Assembly (NCBI RefSeq): GCF_009189165.1
Contig: NZ_CP045118.1
Span: 3,720,001 to 3,784,000, forward strand
Origin: Pseudomonas sp. SCB32
GTDB taxonomy: Bacteria > Pseudomonadota > Gammaproteobacteria > Pseudomonadales > Pseudomonadaceae
DNA: 64,000 bases
Direction: 5' to 3'
Below, piece after piece: positions 19,160 through 28,275 of this stretch. A program made the translations under genes and the position numbers. Below the pieces are notes generated by a model that made no database searches, had not been told where the DNA came from, and was given only the letters and a program-made list of their open reading frames with translations. Positions within the stretch are counted from its first letter, which is position 1. Each line of letters starts with the position of its first letter.

Positions 19160-20230
19160 ATGCTGAACTGGCTGCTACTTTTCGTTCCCCTGTCGATTGC
19201 CCTGGAATACTTGGCGCCAGCGCATTACCTGCTGGTTTTCATCAGCGCCGCGCTGGCCATACTGCCGCTGGCCGGCTGGCTGGGGCGCGCCACCGAGCAG
19301 TTGGCCTCGCACCTGGGCGAGAGCGTCGGCGGCCTGCTGAATGCGACCTTCGGCAACGCCACCGAGCTGATCATTGGCGTCGCCGCCCTGCAGGCCGGGC
19401 TATACGACGTGGTCAAGGCGTCCATCGCCGGTTCCATCATCGGCAACATCCTGCTGGTGATGGGCTGCTCGATGCTGATGGGCGGCCTTAAACATCCGGA
19501 ACAGCACTTCAACGCGGTGGGCGCGCGTTCACAGTCCACCCTGCTCACCCTGGCCGCCATCGCCCTAGTGCTGCCGGCTGCTTACAAGGTGTCCACGGCT
19601 GCCAAGGTGGAATCAGGCGCGCACTACTTGAGCCTGTCCATCTCCGTGGTACTGCTAGTGACCTATACCCTATTTCTGTTCTATTCGCTGGTCACTCATA
19701 AGCAGGAGTTCAGCAGCGAAGAGCCTGACGGCCACGATGAAGAGGTTGCGTACTGGTCGGTGGGAAAAGCGCTGCTGGTGCTCGGCCTGTCCACAGTGCT
19801 GGTGGCTTGGGTAAGCGAGATCCTCATCGGCGCCATCGAACCGAGCACTCATGCGCTGGGCCTGAACAATATTTTTGTCGGAGTGTTCGTGGTCGCCATC
19901 CTCGGCAATGCCGCCGAGCACGCCAGCGCCATTTCCGCGGCAATGAAGAATCGCATGGACCTGTCGCTATCCATCGCCATCGGCTCCAGCGTGCAGGTGG
20001 CCCTGTTCGTCGCCCCGACGCTGTTGCTGACGAGCCTGCTCGTCGGTCCCGCCGCTATGGACCTGGCCTTCCCTCCCGGCCTGGTGCTGTCTGTGCTATT
20101 GGCGGTGCTGATAACCAGCGAAATCGCCGACGATGGTCGGTCCGACTGGTTCAAGGGTGTACAGCTGCTGGCGGTCTACCTGGCCCTTGGGCTGACGTTC
20201 CTGTTCTTCGCTGGCGCGCCGGGCGGATGA
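19160..20230 (+). CDS. Calcium/proton exchanger (CaxA type)
   Basis: A 356-residue inner-membrane antiporter with about 11 hydrophobic helices. Both inverted-repeat signature segments of the Ca2+:cation antiporter superfamily are visible: GNATELIIG in the first half and GNAAEHASA in the second, whose acidic residues bind the cation. It is expected to export Ca2+ in exchange for H+. The ATG at 19160 has AGGAG seven bases upstream; the 13-residue longer frame is unlikely. It stands alone, flanked by gene-poor DNA. Confidence 0.9.
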   Translation: MLNWLLLFVPLSIALEYLAPAHYLLVFISAALAILPLAGWLGRATEQLASHLGESVGGLLNATFGNATELIIGVAALQAGLYDVVKASIAGSIIGNILLVMGCSMLMGGLKHPEQHFNAVGARSQSTLLTLAAIALVLPAAYKVSTAAKVESGAHYLSLSISVVLLVTYTLFLFYSLVTHKQEFSSEEPDGHDEEVAYWSVGKALLVLGLSTVLVAWVSEILIGAIEPSTHALGLNNIFVGVFVVAILGNAAEHASAISAAMKNRMDLSLSIAIGSSVQVALFVAPTLLLTSLLVGPAAMDLAFPPGLVLSVLLAVLITSEIADDGRSDWFKGVQLLAVYLALGLTFLFFAGAPGG

Positions 20231-20582
20231 GGCACGGCGAATGCATCGAGTCGGTGGCGCGGATTGATGTAGCGCAAAATAGCCACCGGAGATTGCTCTA
20301 GCGTGGCGTAAGTGGGTACCTGACCACTGTAGATTTCTCCCTGAACGCGTGGATTACGAGTGTAGGCATGCCGGCCGCGGGTGCGAGAGATGCACCTTCT
20401 GAAAATTTCCGTTGAGGGTCGGAAGCTATCGCTTGCTGTGGGCAGTTTCCGGCCAGAAGCAGGCGCTCGGAGATGGAGCAGATTCACCTCCTTCTCACGG
20501 CTATGATCTGTTAGTACGCGTCCTCCGGTACGGAAGCCGATGTTCTGCCCCTTGGGAGTCGAGGTCAGAAAGGATAACGAAC
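20231..20582. other. Spacer before orphan secreted protein
   Basis: About 350 bases with no supported gene. Codon-like structure is absent on both strands. It must contain the promoter of the secreted protein at 20583, but I see no clear -35/-10 pair. Confidence 0.45.
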
Positions 20583-21248
20583 ATGAAAGGATTTCTTCGC
20601 GCAACAACCGTATTAATGCTGCTGCTTACAAGTACCGCTAATGCCGGTTCCTGGTTTCAACCGTGCGAGACGGCCCTGACCACGCCCCCCTTTCGTAAAT
20701 TGAATGACTTCTACCTCACCCACTCAGAGGAGCACAAACCCGAACTGTGCTTCCGTCTCAACGATAGAGAGTTCCTGGTCACGCTGGACGACACCGGCCG
20801 GGTCTTACAGGGCTTGTACTATTTCAACGCCACCGATGGCACATACGCTTTCCCAGACGGGTATTACAGAGCCAATCTTTCAGTTCCGCTTGAGTTTGAC
20901 GGCCCCAACAAGAAGCATTTTGCTCTCCTTCTGACCAATAACCTGCATGGAGGAGTTTGGGACGCCGTCTACGAAGTGCTCTACCTCAAGCCTAAAAAAG
21001 AGGGGAAAGCATTTGAGCTGGAAGAATTGTTCTACGTGAACCAAGACCCTGGGGTTGGCATGTGTGGTGAACGTGTGCTTAACGGTGTGGCAGCTAACGT
21101 TGACTCCGTCAACGTGGAGAACGAACGGACTGCCAAGACAACACTCGTGTTCAAACTCACTGAACAGAGCTGTCCGGACGGAGATACACACTCCGTCCAG
21201 CGCCGGTTTGCATGGCAATCAAACCATTTTGTAGAACAGAAGCAGTGA
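20583..21248 (+). CDS. Secreted protein of unknown function
   Basis: A 221-residue precursor. The signal peptide (MKGFLRATTVLMLLLTSTANA) is followed by a mature domain with four cysteines, in PCET, ELCF, GMCG and QSCP, which could form two disulfides in the periplasm. The rest alternates short hydrophobic strands, suggesting a beta-rich fold. AAGGA lies eight bases before the ATG. Base composition is clearly lower in GC than neighbouring genes, which suggests acquisition by transfer. I do not recognise a family. Confidence 0.65.
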   Translation: MKGFLRATTVLMLLLTSTANAGSWFQPCETALTTPPFRKLNDFYLTHSEEHKPELCFRLNDREFLVTLDDTGRVLQGLYYFNATDGTYAFPDGYYRANLSVPLEFDGPNKKHFALLLTNNLHGGVWDAVYEVLYLKPKKEGKAFELEELFYVNQDPGVGMCGERVLNGVAANVDSVNVENERTAKTTLVFKLTEQSCPDGDTHSVQRRFAWQSNHFVEQKQ

Positions 21249-21480
21249 CGGCTTCGGGCCAATCTCAAAATGGGCCGTTCCAGTCTGAGGAGCCAGTGTC
21301 CGCACTGCCGATAACCATGGTTCGTGTTAATAGGACGATCCATGCTCCATTACTGGCCCAGTCCCCACACGAGCCTCACATTCGCGCTCTTTTCTTGAAG
21401 GTTGAAGACAGTGATCAGAGCGCTATTCGGGTCATAACGAACTATTGGTATCAATCAACCGAGTATCCAATTGAAGCGGC

Positions 21481-22944
21481 TCAATTCCCTGTTGACGCCA
21501 GTCCGGCGATGCGTCCAAGCACAGCCCCGGAGGTCAGTCCTGCGCCCCCTGCGTATTTGACGTAGTAGAGGTTGCCGACGAGCTCACCCGCGGCATACAG
21601 GCCGGGAATCGGTCGGTCGGCTTCGTCGAGGACTTCGGCGCGGGCATTCACCTTGAGCCCACCAAAGGTGAAGGTAATCCCGCAGGTCACGGCAAAGGCA
21701 ACGAAGGGTGGTCGCTCCAGCGGGTTGGCCCAGTTCGACTTCGGCAGCGACAGCCCCTGAGTCGAGCGGCCATCGCGGATGGACGGGTTAAAGGGTACCT
21801 CGCAGCGAACTGCCGCATTGAACTCATGCAGGGTATCGAGCAGCGCGACGCGGTTGATCCCCTCCAGCTTGCCGGCCAGCTCTTCGAGCGTGTCGGCCTG
21901 GATGCGCGTGGCCTGGCGCACGCGATATTCGTCTGGCAGCAGCTCGAGGCTGTGCTGGTCGAACAGCTGCCAGGCCACGCCGCCGGGTTGCTGGAGAACC
22001 TTCGCGCCCATGCTCGAATAGGTGTAGTTGCGAAAATCCAGGCCCTCGTCGACGAAGCGTTTGCCGTCGGCGTTAACCACTACGCCGAGATGGAAATAGT
22101 TCTTCTGCTGGTTGAGCCGATCGAGATCGCCAAGCTCCGGGGCGTTAACGTCGTAGAACACCGCGTGGCAGCCGGACCAGTTGCCGTGGGCAACCGCCCC
22201 GGCATCGAGCGCCATGCGAATGCCGTCGCCGGTGTTGTAGCGAGTGCCGCGAACCTTGGCCAGGTCCCAGCCGGGCCCCAGATACTGCGCGCGCCAGGCC
22301 AGATTGGCATGGAAGCCACCAGTGGCCAGCACCACGGCCCCAGCGCGAAACTCTCTTCCGTCGGCGCAACCGATGCGCCAGCGCTGGCCATCACGGCGCA
22401 GGGTCTGTGCACGGCACTCGTAGAATATCTCCACTCCATCTCGCTCAGCACGCTGGAGCAGCGCCTCGACAAGTCCCAGGCCACCGCCGGAGACCTCGAT
22501 GGTCAGGCCGCCCCAGAAACGGTACTTGCCGTCCAGCTTGAAGGCCTGGCGGCCATAGATCGGCATGAAGCGCACGCCCTTGCCGATCATCCAGCGCAGC
22601 GTCGGCAGGCTTTCAGAGACCACACTGTCGAGCACTTCGGGATCGGCGCGGTACTGGCTGAGCGTGGCCAGCTCGGCGTAGAACTCGTCCTGACCGTAGT
22701 GGCCGAAGTCGCTGTTCTCCACCTCGCTATCGAGCAGGTCGGGCATCAGTTGGCGAAGGTCGTCGACGCCCTCGTAGGCAACCCTGAAGGCGCCGCCGGT
22801 GTGCGCCGAATTGCCACCGCGAAAACGCTCCGGCGCGCGTTCGAGCAGGGCCACCCGAGCGCCCTGCTCGCGGGCCGAAAGCGCCGCGCAGAGCCCGGCA
22901 TTGCCACTGCCCAGGACGATCACGTCAAATTCATGCTCATTCAT
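21481..22944 (-). CDS. tcuA: FAD-dependent tricarballylate dehydrogenase-like flavoprotein
   Basis: A 487-residue flavoprotein of the fumarate reductase/succinate dehydrogenase superfamily. The FAD motif is GSGNAG at about 12-17, followed by GGNSAHTGGAFR. The C-terminal FAD and substrate blocks GITFTFGGLKVN and GLYAAGELVG are present. It most resembles TcuA, which oxidises tricarballylate to cis-aconitate, although TcuA-like genes also act on other dicarboxylates. No tcuB partner is nearby. GAGGA precedes the ATG. Confidence 0.75.
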   Translation of the reverse strand: MNEHEFDVIVLGSGNAGLCAALSAREQGARVALLERAPERFRGGNSAHTGGAFRVAYEGVDDLRQLMPDLLDSEVENSDFGHYGQDEFYAELATLSQYRADPEVLDSVVSESLPTLRWMIGKGVRFMPIYGRQAFKLDGKYRFWGGLTIEVSGGGLGLVEALLQRAERDGVEIFYECRAQTLRRDGQRWRIGCADGREFRAGAVVLATGGFHANLAWRAQYLGPGWDLAKVRGTRYNTGDGIRMALDAGAVAHGNWSGCHAVFYDVNAPELGDLDRLNQQKNYFHLGVVVNADGKRFVDEGLDFRNYTYSSMGAKVLQQPGGVAWQLFDQHSLELLPDEYRVRQATRIQADTLEELAGKLEGINRVALLDTLHEFNAAVRCEVPFNPSIRDGRSTQGLSLPKSNWANPLERPPFVAFAVTCGITFTFGGLKVNARAEVLDEADRPIPGLYAAGELVGNLYYVKYAGGAGLTSGAVLGRIAGLASTGN

Positions 22945-22956
22945 CGCAATTCCTCG

Positions 22957-23265
22957 TCAAGGGTTGCTCACCGCCAGGCGCTGCGAACAGGCACCGAGCA
23001 GGACACGGTTGGCGTAGGCGTCAAAGCCCTGTTCCTCGGCATTCAGCCCGGCGGCCATGAACTGCAGGCCGTGAAGGTATTGGAACGCCGAATGCTTGAT
23101 GTCGTCGCCCGGATAGTTGCTCCGGTAGGTTCCGGGCTGCATACCGTGCAGGTGGATTTCCGTGTCCGCTCGCGCCACTCGACGAAAGTGCGCGCGCAAT
23201 GCCTCGTCATAGGCGCCGAGGTCGCTCAAGACGGTAAAGCTCTGATGCCAGATTCTGATGGTCAT
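22957..23265 (-). pseudogene. Truncated Asp/Glu racemase-family fragment
   Basis: The 102-residue frame begins MTIRIWHQSFTVL and keeps the typical N-terminal part of the aspartate/glutamate (hydantoin) racemase family through GLNAEEQGFDAYA. It then switches to 17 unrelated residues and stops. Family members are about 240 residues, and only 12 bases separate this stop from the next gene. The C-terminal domain and one catalytic Cys are therefore missing, which points to an internal deletion fused near the downstream gene. Confidence 0.7.
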
Positions 23266-23512
23266 ATCGATCCCCGTGAGCCCGGCGGCCCGTACGGCCG
23301 CCCAGTCGTGCAGGCGCAGGGCAATGGCAGCGCCCGCGCATTCGGGATCGATTATCGACGGGCCTCCGGGAATGGGGAGGCAAGGTCCGCTAAGGGGCCA
23401 TTCAGCAAAACTGCATGATGTGCCGGCCTCTGCCTGCTCGGCGCGGTGTACTTCATTTTCCGCGCCTGAGGCGGACGGGGCACCGCCGCACCTGCGGCAG
23501 CGCCCTCCCCGC

Positions 23513-24391
23513 TCAGGACTGCGAGCCGTCCTTGAGGCGGGTGATCAGGCTGGAGGTATCCCAGCGCCCGCCACCGGCGGCCTGTACCTCGGCGTAGAAT
23601 TGATCCACCAGGGCAGTCACCGGCAACTGGGCGCCGTTGCGGCGCGCCTCGTCGAGCACGATGCCCAGGTCCTTGCGCATCCAGTCCACCGCGAAGCCGA
23701 AGTCGAAGCGGCCTTCCAGCATGCTCTGGTGACGGTTCTCCAATTGCCAGGACTGCGCCGCGCCCTTGCTGATCACCTCCATGGCGGCCATGCCATCGAG
23801 GCCGGCGCTCTGGGCAAAATGCAGCGCCTCGGACAACCCCTGCAGCAGGCCGCCGACACAGATCTGGTTGACCATCTTGGTCAGCTGGCCGCTGCCCGCC
23901 GGCCCCATCAGCCGCACCATCCGCGCGTAGGTGGCGATCACCGATTCGGCGCGCCCGAAGATCAACGGATCGCCGCCGACCATTACCGTCAGCGATCCAT
24001 TTTCCGCGCCGGCCTGGCCGCCGGACACCGGCGCATCGAGGAAGCCCAGCTCGCGCTCCGCCGCCAGCACGGCCAGCTCGCGGGCGACCTGCGCCGACGC
24101 CGTGGTGTGATCGACCAGCACCGCCCCCGGCTGCATGCCCGCCAGCGCACCATTCTCGCCCAGCGTCACGCTGCGCAGATCGCCGTCGTTGCCCACGCAG
24201 CACATCACGAACTCCGCCCATTGCGCCGCCTCGCGCGGCGTCGTCGCCGAGCTGCCGCCGAACTGCTCGACCCAGCGCGCAGCCCGTGACGCCGTGCGGT
24301 TGTACACGCAGACCTCATGCCCCTCGCGCTGCAGGTGACCGGCCATGGGGTATCCCATCACGCCCAGGCCGATGAAAGCGACTTTAGCCAT
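23513..24391 (-). CDS. Beta-hydroxyacid dehydrogenase (3-hydroxyisobutyrate dehydrogenase family)
   Basis: A 292-residue NAD(P)-dependent oxidoreductase. The Rossmann motif GLGVMGYPMAGHL is at 8-20, the substrate-binding DAPVSGG at 119-125, and the catalytic Lys is Lys172 in GSGQLTKMVNQ. Members act on 3-hydroxyisobutyrate, tartronate semialdehyde or related 2/3-hydroxyacids; the substrate is not evident. With the flavoprotein and racemase fragment downstream it probably belonged to one organic-acid operon. GAGGG precedes the ATG. Confidence 0.88.
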   Translation of the reverse strand: MAKVAFIGLGVMGYPMAGHLQREGHEVCVYNRTASRAARWVEQFGGSSATTPREAAQWAEFVMCCVGNDGDLRSVTLGENGALAGMQPGAVLVDHTTASAQVARELAVLAAERELGFLDAPVSGGQAGAENGSLTVMVGGDPLIFGRAESVIATYARMVRLMGPAGSGQLTKMVNQICVGGLLQGLSEALHFAQSAGLDGMAAMEVISKGAAQSWQLENRHQSMLEGRFDFGFAVDWMRKDLGIVLDEARRNGAQLPVTALVDQFYAEVQAAGGGRWDTSSLITRLKDGSQS

Positions 24392-24493
24392 GCCCTACCC
24401 TCGCCATCGAAAGCCGCTGAGCCTAGCACAGCGGTTTGCCGGTCCTGAAAAGCCCTTCCATACTGCGGAGACCTTCATCCGCGAGCATCCGCT

Positions 24494-25045
24494 ATGCCCC
24501 ACTGGCTGGTGATCGACCTGGAAGCCACCACCGAGGAAGGCGGCTGGCCGGTCGAGGAAATGGAAATCATCGAAATCGGCGCATCCCTCGTCGCCGACGC
24601 GGACGGCCGCGAGCTGGATCACTTCCAGCGATTCGTACGGCCGCAGCGCCGGCCATTGCTGACCAGTTTCTGCCGCGAACTCACCCACATCAGCCAGGCC
24701 AACGTCGACGCAGCGCTCCCCTTGCGCGAGGTCTGGCCGCAGTTCGAGCGCTGGCTCGCGCAGCACAGCCCGCGTCTGGCCGGCTGGACCAGCTGGGGCG
24801 ACTATGACCGCCACCAGCTGGAGATCGAATGGCGCCGCCAGCGCCTGGAAAGCCACCTCACCCGCGTGCCCCACATCAACCTCAAGCAGCGCTTCGCCGA
24901 AGCCCGCCAGCTGAAACGTCAGGTTGGCCTGAATGCCGCGCTGCACCTGGCCGGCCTGCATTTCCAGGGGCAACAGCACCGCGCCCTGGAAGATGCGCGC
25001 AACACCGCCCGCCTGCTGCCGCTGGCCCTGCCGGTCATCAGCTGA
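24494..25045 (+). CDS. DEDDh 3'-5' exonuclease domain protein
   Basis: A 183-residue nuclease of the ERI-1/KapD-like group. The DEDDh metal ligands are Asp8 and Glu10 (IDLEAT), Asp103 or Asp105 (WGDYDRHQ), His162 and Asp167 (HRALEDARN). It should degrade single-stranded RNA or DNA from the 3' end. No other domain is present. It is a single gene, divergent from the dehydrogenase gene. Confidence 0.88.
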   Translation: MPHWLVIDLEATTEEGGWPVEEMEIIEIGASLVADADGRELDHFQRFVRPQRRPLLTSFCRELTHISQANVDAALPLREVWPQFERWLAQHSPRLAGWTSWGDYDRHQLEIEWRRQRLESHLTRVPHINLKQRFAEARQLKRQVGLNAALHLAGLHFQGQQHRALEDARNTARLLPLALPVIS

Positions 25046-25155
25046 ACCCGGGGTTCACCACTGACCGCCCGGTCCCTGCTCCGCCTCTAGTGACGCCGCC
25101 TGCGCCCTTGGGCATACTGGCCAGCCCTTTTTCACCCCTCTAGCAGGAGCAGCCC

Positions 25156-25437
25156 ATGTTCAAGGTCAACGAGTACTTCGACGGCACCGTCAAATCCATC
25201 GCCTTCGACATGACCGCAGGCCCGGCCACCATCGGCGTGATGGCCCCCGGCGAATACGAATTCGGCACCAGCCAGCTGGAAGTGATGCACGTCGTCGCCG
25301 GCGCGCTGACCGTCAAACTGCCGGGCAGCGACAGCTGGGAAACCTTCGAAGGCGGCAGCAAGTTCACCGTGCCGGCCAACAGCAAGTTCCAGCTGAAAGT
25401 CGCCCAGGACACCGCCTACCTCTGCGAATACCGCTGA
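25156..25437 (+). CDS. ppnP: Pyrimidine/purine nucleoside phosphorylase
   Basis: A 93-residue cupin-fold protein of the PpnP (YaiE, DUF1255) family, which phosphorolyses many nucleosides to base and ribose-1-phosphate. The blocks [22 protein letters not shown] and FTVPANSKF are diagnostic, and the length is standard. A strong terminator follows. Confidence 0.93.
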   Translation: MFKVNEYFDGTVKSIAFDMTAGPATIGVMAPGEYEFGTSQLEVMHVVAGALTVKLPGSDSWETFEGGSKFTVPANSKFQLKVAQDTAYLCEYR

Positions 25438-25452
25438 GTTCGACGTGTCATG

Positions 25453-25481
25453 AAAAAACCGGCCCAGGTGGCCGGTTTTTT
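25453..25481 (+). terminator. Terminator of ppnP
   Basis: A 12-bp perfect stem (25453-25464 with 25470-25481), five-base loop, ending in six T on the plus strand. The A-run on the left side would let it also stop transcription from the minus strand. Confidence 0.92.
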
Positions 25482-25507
25482 ATTGCCTGCCGATCGGCCC
25501 TGACCTT

Positions 25508-25584
25508 GTAGGAGCGAGCTTGCTCGCGAAGATTATCCCGGCAACTCCTGCGCTGGGGCGGTTCGCGAGCAAGCTCGCTCCTAC
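25508..25584. repeat. REP inverted pair (GTAGGAGCGAGC type)
   Basis: Two perfect 23-base inverted copies (25508-25530 and 25562-25584) of the common Pseudomonas REP. The right copy supplies the TAG stop codon of the convergent-side CobW gene (25581-25583). Confidence 0.9.
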
Positions 25585-26498
25585 GAAAAGCAGCCGAGCA
25601 GCCCGGCCTCGAGATCCGCCCGCAACCCCGCATCCTTCTCCGCAATGAACACCAAGCGCGCGCCTTGTGCCGCCTCGGCCTCCGTTGCCGGACGGAACTG
25701 ATAGCGCCCGCCCACGTACTGCAACCACAATGCCCCGTCCTGTCCGGCCACCCGGATCAGCCCCTTGAGCCGCAGCAGGCCTCGCGGCAGCGTCTCCAGC
25801 CAGCTTTTCAGGCGCGCACCGTCGAAGGCCGCCTCGCCCTGCCAGCTCCAGCTGTCGAACAGGTCGCCGTGATCGACACCCTCCTGCCCATGGGGCCGTA
25901 GCTTGCGCGACGGCTCGCCCAACAGCAGCTCATCGGGAATCTGCGCCTGGATGGTCTCCAGCACCCGCGCGCCATGGCCGAATCGCTCGCGCTGCGCCGC
26001 CAGGGTGTCTGCGTCCAGCAGGTCGCACTTGTTCAGCAGCAGCAGGTCGGCAGCGGCCGCCTGCATCCGTTCCAGACGGGCGTATTCGCCTTCCAGGGGC
26101 TCGCGGCGGGCAGCGTCGACCACCGTGAGCACCGCATCCAGATGCAGGCGTTTGCGCAGCTTCGGGTAGCCCAGGGTCTGCACGATGCGCTGTGGGTCGG
26201 AGACGCCACTGCACTCGATCACCACCTGCTCCAGCGGCGGATGCATGTTCGCCAGGCGCTCCAGCTGCGCCAGCAGGTCGTCCTGCACGCTGCAGCAGAT
26301 GCAGCCGTTCTCCAGGCTGTACACCGCCTCTGTCTGCTCGGCGATCATCCCGGCGTCGATGTTCAGCTCGCCGAAATCGTTGACGATCACCGCCAGGCGC
26401 CGGCCCTCGCAGCGCTCCAGCAGGTTGCGCAGCAGCGTGGTCTTGCCGGCACCGAGAAAGCCGGCGACCACCGTCACCGGAATGCTCGCCGCACTCAT
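25581..26498 (-). CDS. CobW/YjiA-family GTPase metallochaperone
   Basis: A 305-residue G3E GTPase. Walker A GFLGAGKT is at 13-20, the metal-binding CxCC motif is Cys66-Cys68-Cys69 (GCICCS), ECSGVSDP is switch-like, and the NKCD base-recognition motif follows. A CobW C-terminal domain occupies the last third. The family delivers metal, mainly Zn, to client enzymes. Its ATG overlaps the stop of the amidohydrolase gene by four bases, so the client may be that enzyme. The stop codon lies inside a REP repeat. Confidence 0.9.
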   Translation of the reverse strand: MSAASIPVTVVAGFLGAGKTTLLRNLLERCEGRRLAVIVNDFGELNIDAGMIAEQTEAVYSLENGCICCSVQDDLLAQLERLANMHPPLEQVVIECSGVSDPQRIVQTLGYPKLRKRLHLDAVLTVVDAARREPLEGEYARLERMQAAAADLLLLNKCDLLDADTLAAQRERFGHGARVLETIQAQIPDELLLGEPSRKLRPHGQEGVDHGDLFDSWSWQGEAAFDGARLKSWLETLPRGLLRLKGLIRVAGQDGALWLQYVGGRYQFRPATEAEAAQGARLVFIAEKDAGLRADLEAGLLGCFS

Positions 26499-28243
26499 GC
26501 GTTGACGCCTTCGATACGTGGCGGCTCACCCTTCCATACGGCTTCCAGCGGGGTGTCGCTGAACTGGCCACGGCGGTCGTAGACCGGGCGCCCCTCGACG
26601 AAGGTCAGCTGCACCTCGGTGCGGTGGATGTAGTTGCGCGCCGGCTGCGCGAACAGGTCGCGGTCGAGGACGATGAAGTCGGCCGACTTGCCCGCTTCCA
26701 GGCTGCCGGTCAGGTGCTCCAGACCCATGGCATAGGCGCCATTGAGGGTCGCCACCTTGATCGCCTGCTCCAGGCTGATCGGCTCGCCGAAGCAGGCCGG
26801 GTCGTCATTCCAGGGGTTCTGCCGGGTGACCAGGGTCTCCAGCGCCAGCCAGGGGTCGATGGACGCCACCGGCCAGTCGGTGCCGAATACCGCGATGCCA
26901 CCGGCAGCCAGCACACCCTTGAAGTCATAGATGCGCTTCAGACGATCCGGACCGTAGCCGGAACGCGCGCCACTGGCGAAGGGCGTCGGGTACCAGGCCG
27001 CCGGGGAGAACTCGGCGATCACTTCCAGCTCGCGGAAGCGCTTGAGGTTGCCCGGATGCAGGATGGTGCTGTGCGCGCACTGGTGTCGCACACCGCTGAA
27101 GCCGTTGCGCCGACGCGCCTCGGCCACTGCGTCGAGGAACACGTCGGAAGCCGCATCGCCGGTGCAGTGGGCGATGACGCGGATGCCACGACGGTCCATG
27201 TCCACCACCATGTCAGTGATGTGCTCGGGCGTCAGGTTGAGCTTGCCGCGCCAGGCGTTCTCACCCGGCCATGGGGTGATCAGGAACGAGGAGCGCGGCT
27301 CGACGGTGCCGTCGAAGTGGAACTTCACCGCGTTCGCCGACAGCCGCGCACTGCGGTAGTAGTGGCGCTCGCCGCTGAGCAGCTCCCAGCGGCGGCGCAC
27401 CGGGAAGATGTCGTCCTGCCAGCTGATCGCCGCTTCCACGCGCAGCGTCAGTTGCCCGGCGTCGTCCAGGTGCTTGAGGGCGTCCAGGCGGTTCTCGCAG
27501 ACATGCACGTACTTGGCGGCGGTGACGCCACGGGAGCTCTGGAAATGCACGCCGTCGCGGTAGGCCTGGCGCAGCACCTTGGCCGGGGTCGGCGGCATGG
27601 CGGCGTGGATCAGCGCATAGGCGCCGTCGATCATCAGCCCCTTGGGCTCGCCGGTGAGATCGTCGCGCTCCAGGTAGCCATTGCGCGGATCGGGCGTGTC
27701 GGCGTCGATACCGGCCAGTTCCAGCGCACGGGAGTTGACCATCATGGTGCCCCACATGCGGTCGAGCAGCGCCACCGGGCGGTCCGGCATGATGCTGTCG
27801 AGCCACTCGCGGCCCGGCGTAAGTCCCGCCTCGCGGAAGGTGTAGCGGACCCAGTACTGGCCGTAGATCCAGCCGTCACCGGGGTGGCTGGCGGCGTAGT
27901 CTTGAATGGCCTTTGCAAGCTGCTCCGGGGTCGGGTCTTCGATGCCGACGTCCAGGTCGTCGGCATAACGTGGCGCCAGGGCCAGGTCCGGGTGGGTATG
28001 CATGTCATGCAGGCCGGGCATGCAGAAGGCGCCGTCCAGATCGCACACCAGGGTATCGGGGCCGACCAGGTGCTCCATCTCCTCGCGACGCCCTACCGCC
28101 AGCAGGCGGCCGTCGCGGATGGCCACCGCCTCGGCCCAGGGCTGGGCGAGGTCGAGGGTGTAGAAGCGGCCGTTGTGCAGCAGCAGTTCGGCGAAGCGGT
28201 CGGTGGGGGAATTGGAGGAGCGGAAGCGGTCCGGAGCGGTCAT
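26495..28243 (-). CDS. YtcJ-type metal-dependent amidohydrolase
   Basis: A 582-residue amidohydrolase-superfamily protein. The first metal-binding pair is His82 and His84 (MHTHPD); later ligands are in AHCTGD and FGTDWPVAS. The C-terminal beta-sandwich (GKSADFIVLD) is typical. Substrates of this YtcJ/AepA-like subgroup are mostly unknown. It is the first gene of a coupled pair with the CobW GTPase and is divergent from an AraC regulator. Confidence 0.88.
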   Translation of the reverse strand: MTAPDRFRSSNSPTDRFAELLLHNGRFYTLDLAQPWAEAVAIRDGRLLAVGRREEMEHLVGPDTLVCDLDGAFCMPGLHDMHTHPDLALAPRYADDLDVGIEDPTPEQLAKAIQDYAASHPGDGWIYGQYWVRYTFREAGLTPGREWLDSIMPDRPVALLDRMWGTMMVNSRALELAGIDADTPDPRNGYLERDDLTGEPKGLMIDGAYALIHAAMPPTPAKVLRQAYRDGVHFQSSRGVTAAKYVHVCENRLDALKHLDDAGQLTLRVEAAISWQDDIFPVRRRWELLSGERHYYRSARLSANAVKFHFDGTVEPRSSFLITPWPGENAWRGKLNLTPEHITDMVVDMDRRGIRVIAHCTGDAASDVFLDAVAEARRRNGFSGVRHQCAHSTILHPGNLKRFRELEVIAEFSPAAWYPTPFASGARSGYGPDRLKRIYDFKGVLAAGGIAVFGTDWPVASIDPWLALETLVTRQNPWNDDPACFGEPISLEQAIKVATLNGAYAMGLEHLTGSLEAGKSADFIVLDRDLFAQPARNYIHRTEVQLTFVEGRPVYDRRGQFSDTPLEAVWKGEPPRIEGVNA

Positions 28244-28275
28244 GGGAAGCCCTTGTAGTTCTTGTCCGTGAGCGC

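Noticed and set aside
24395..24979. 194-codon minus-strand frame opposite the DEDDh exonuclease
   Set aside because: Fully antisense to a gene with all DEDDh residues; shadow.
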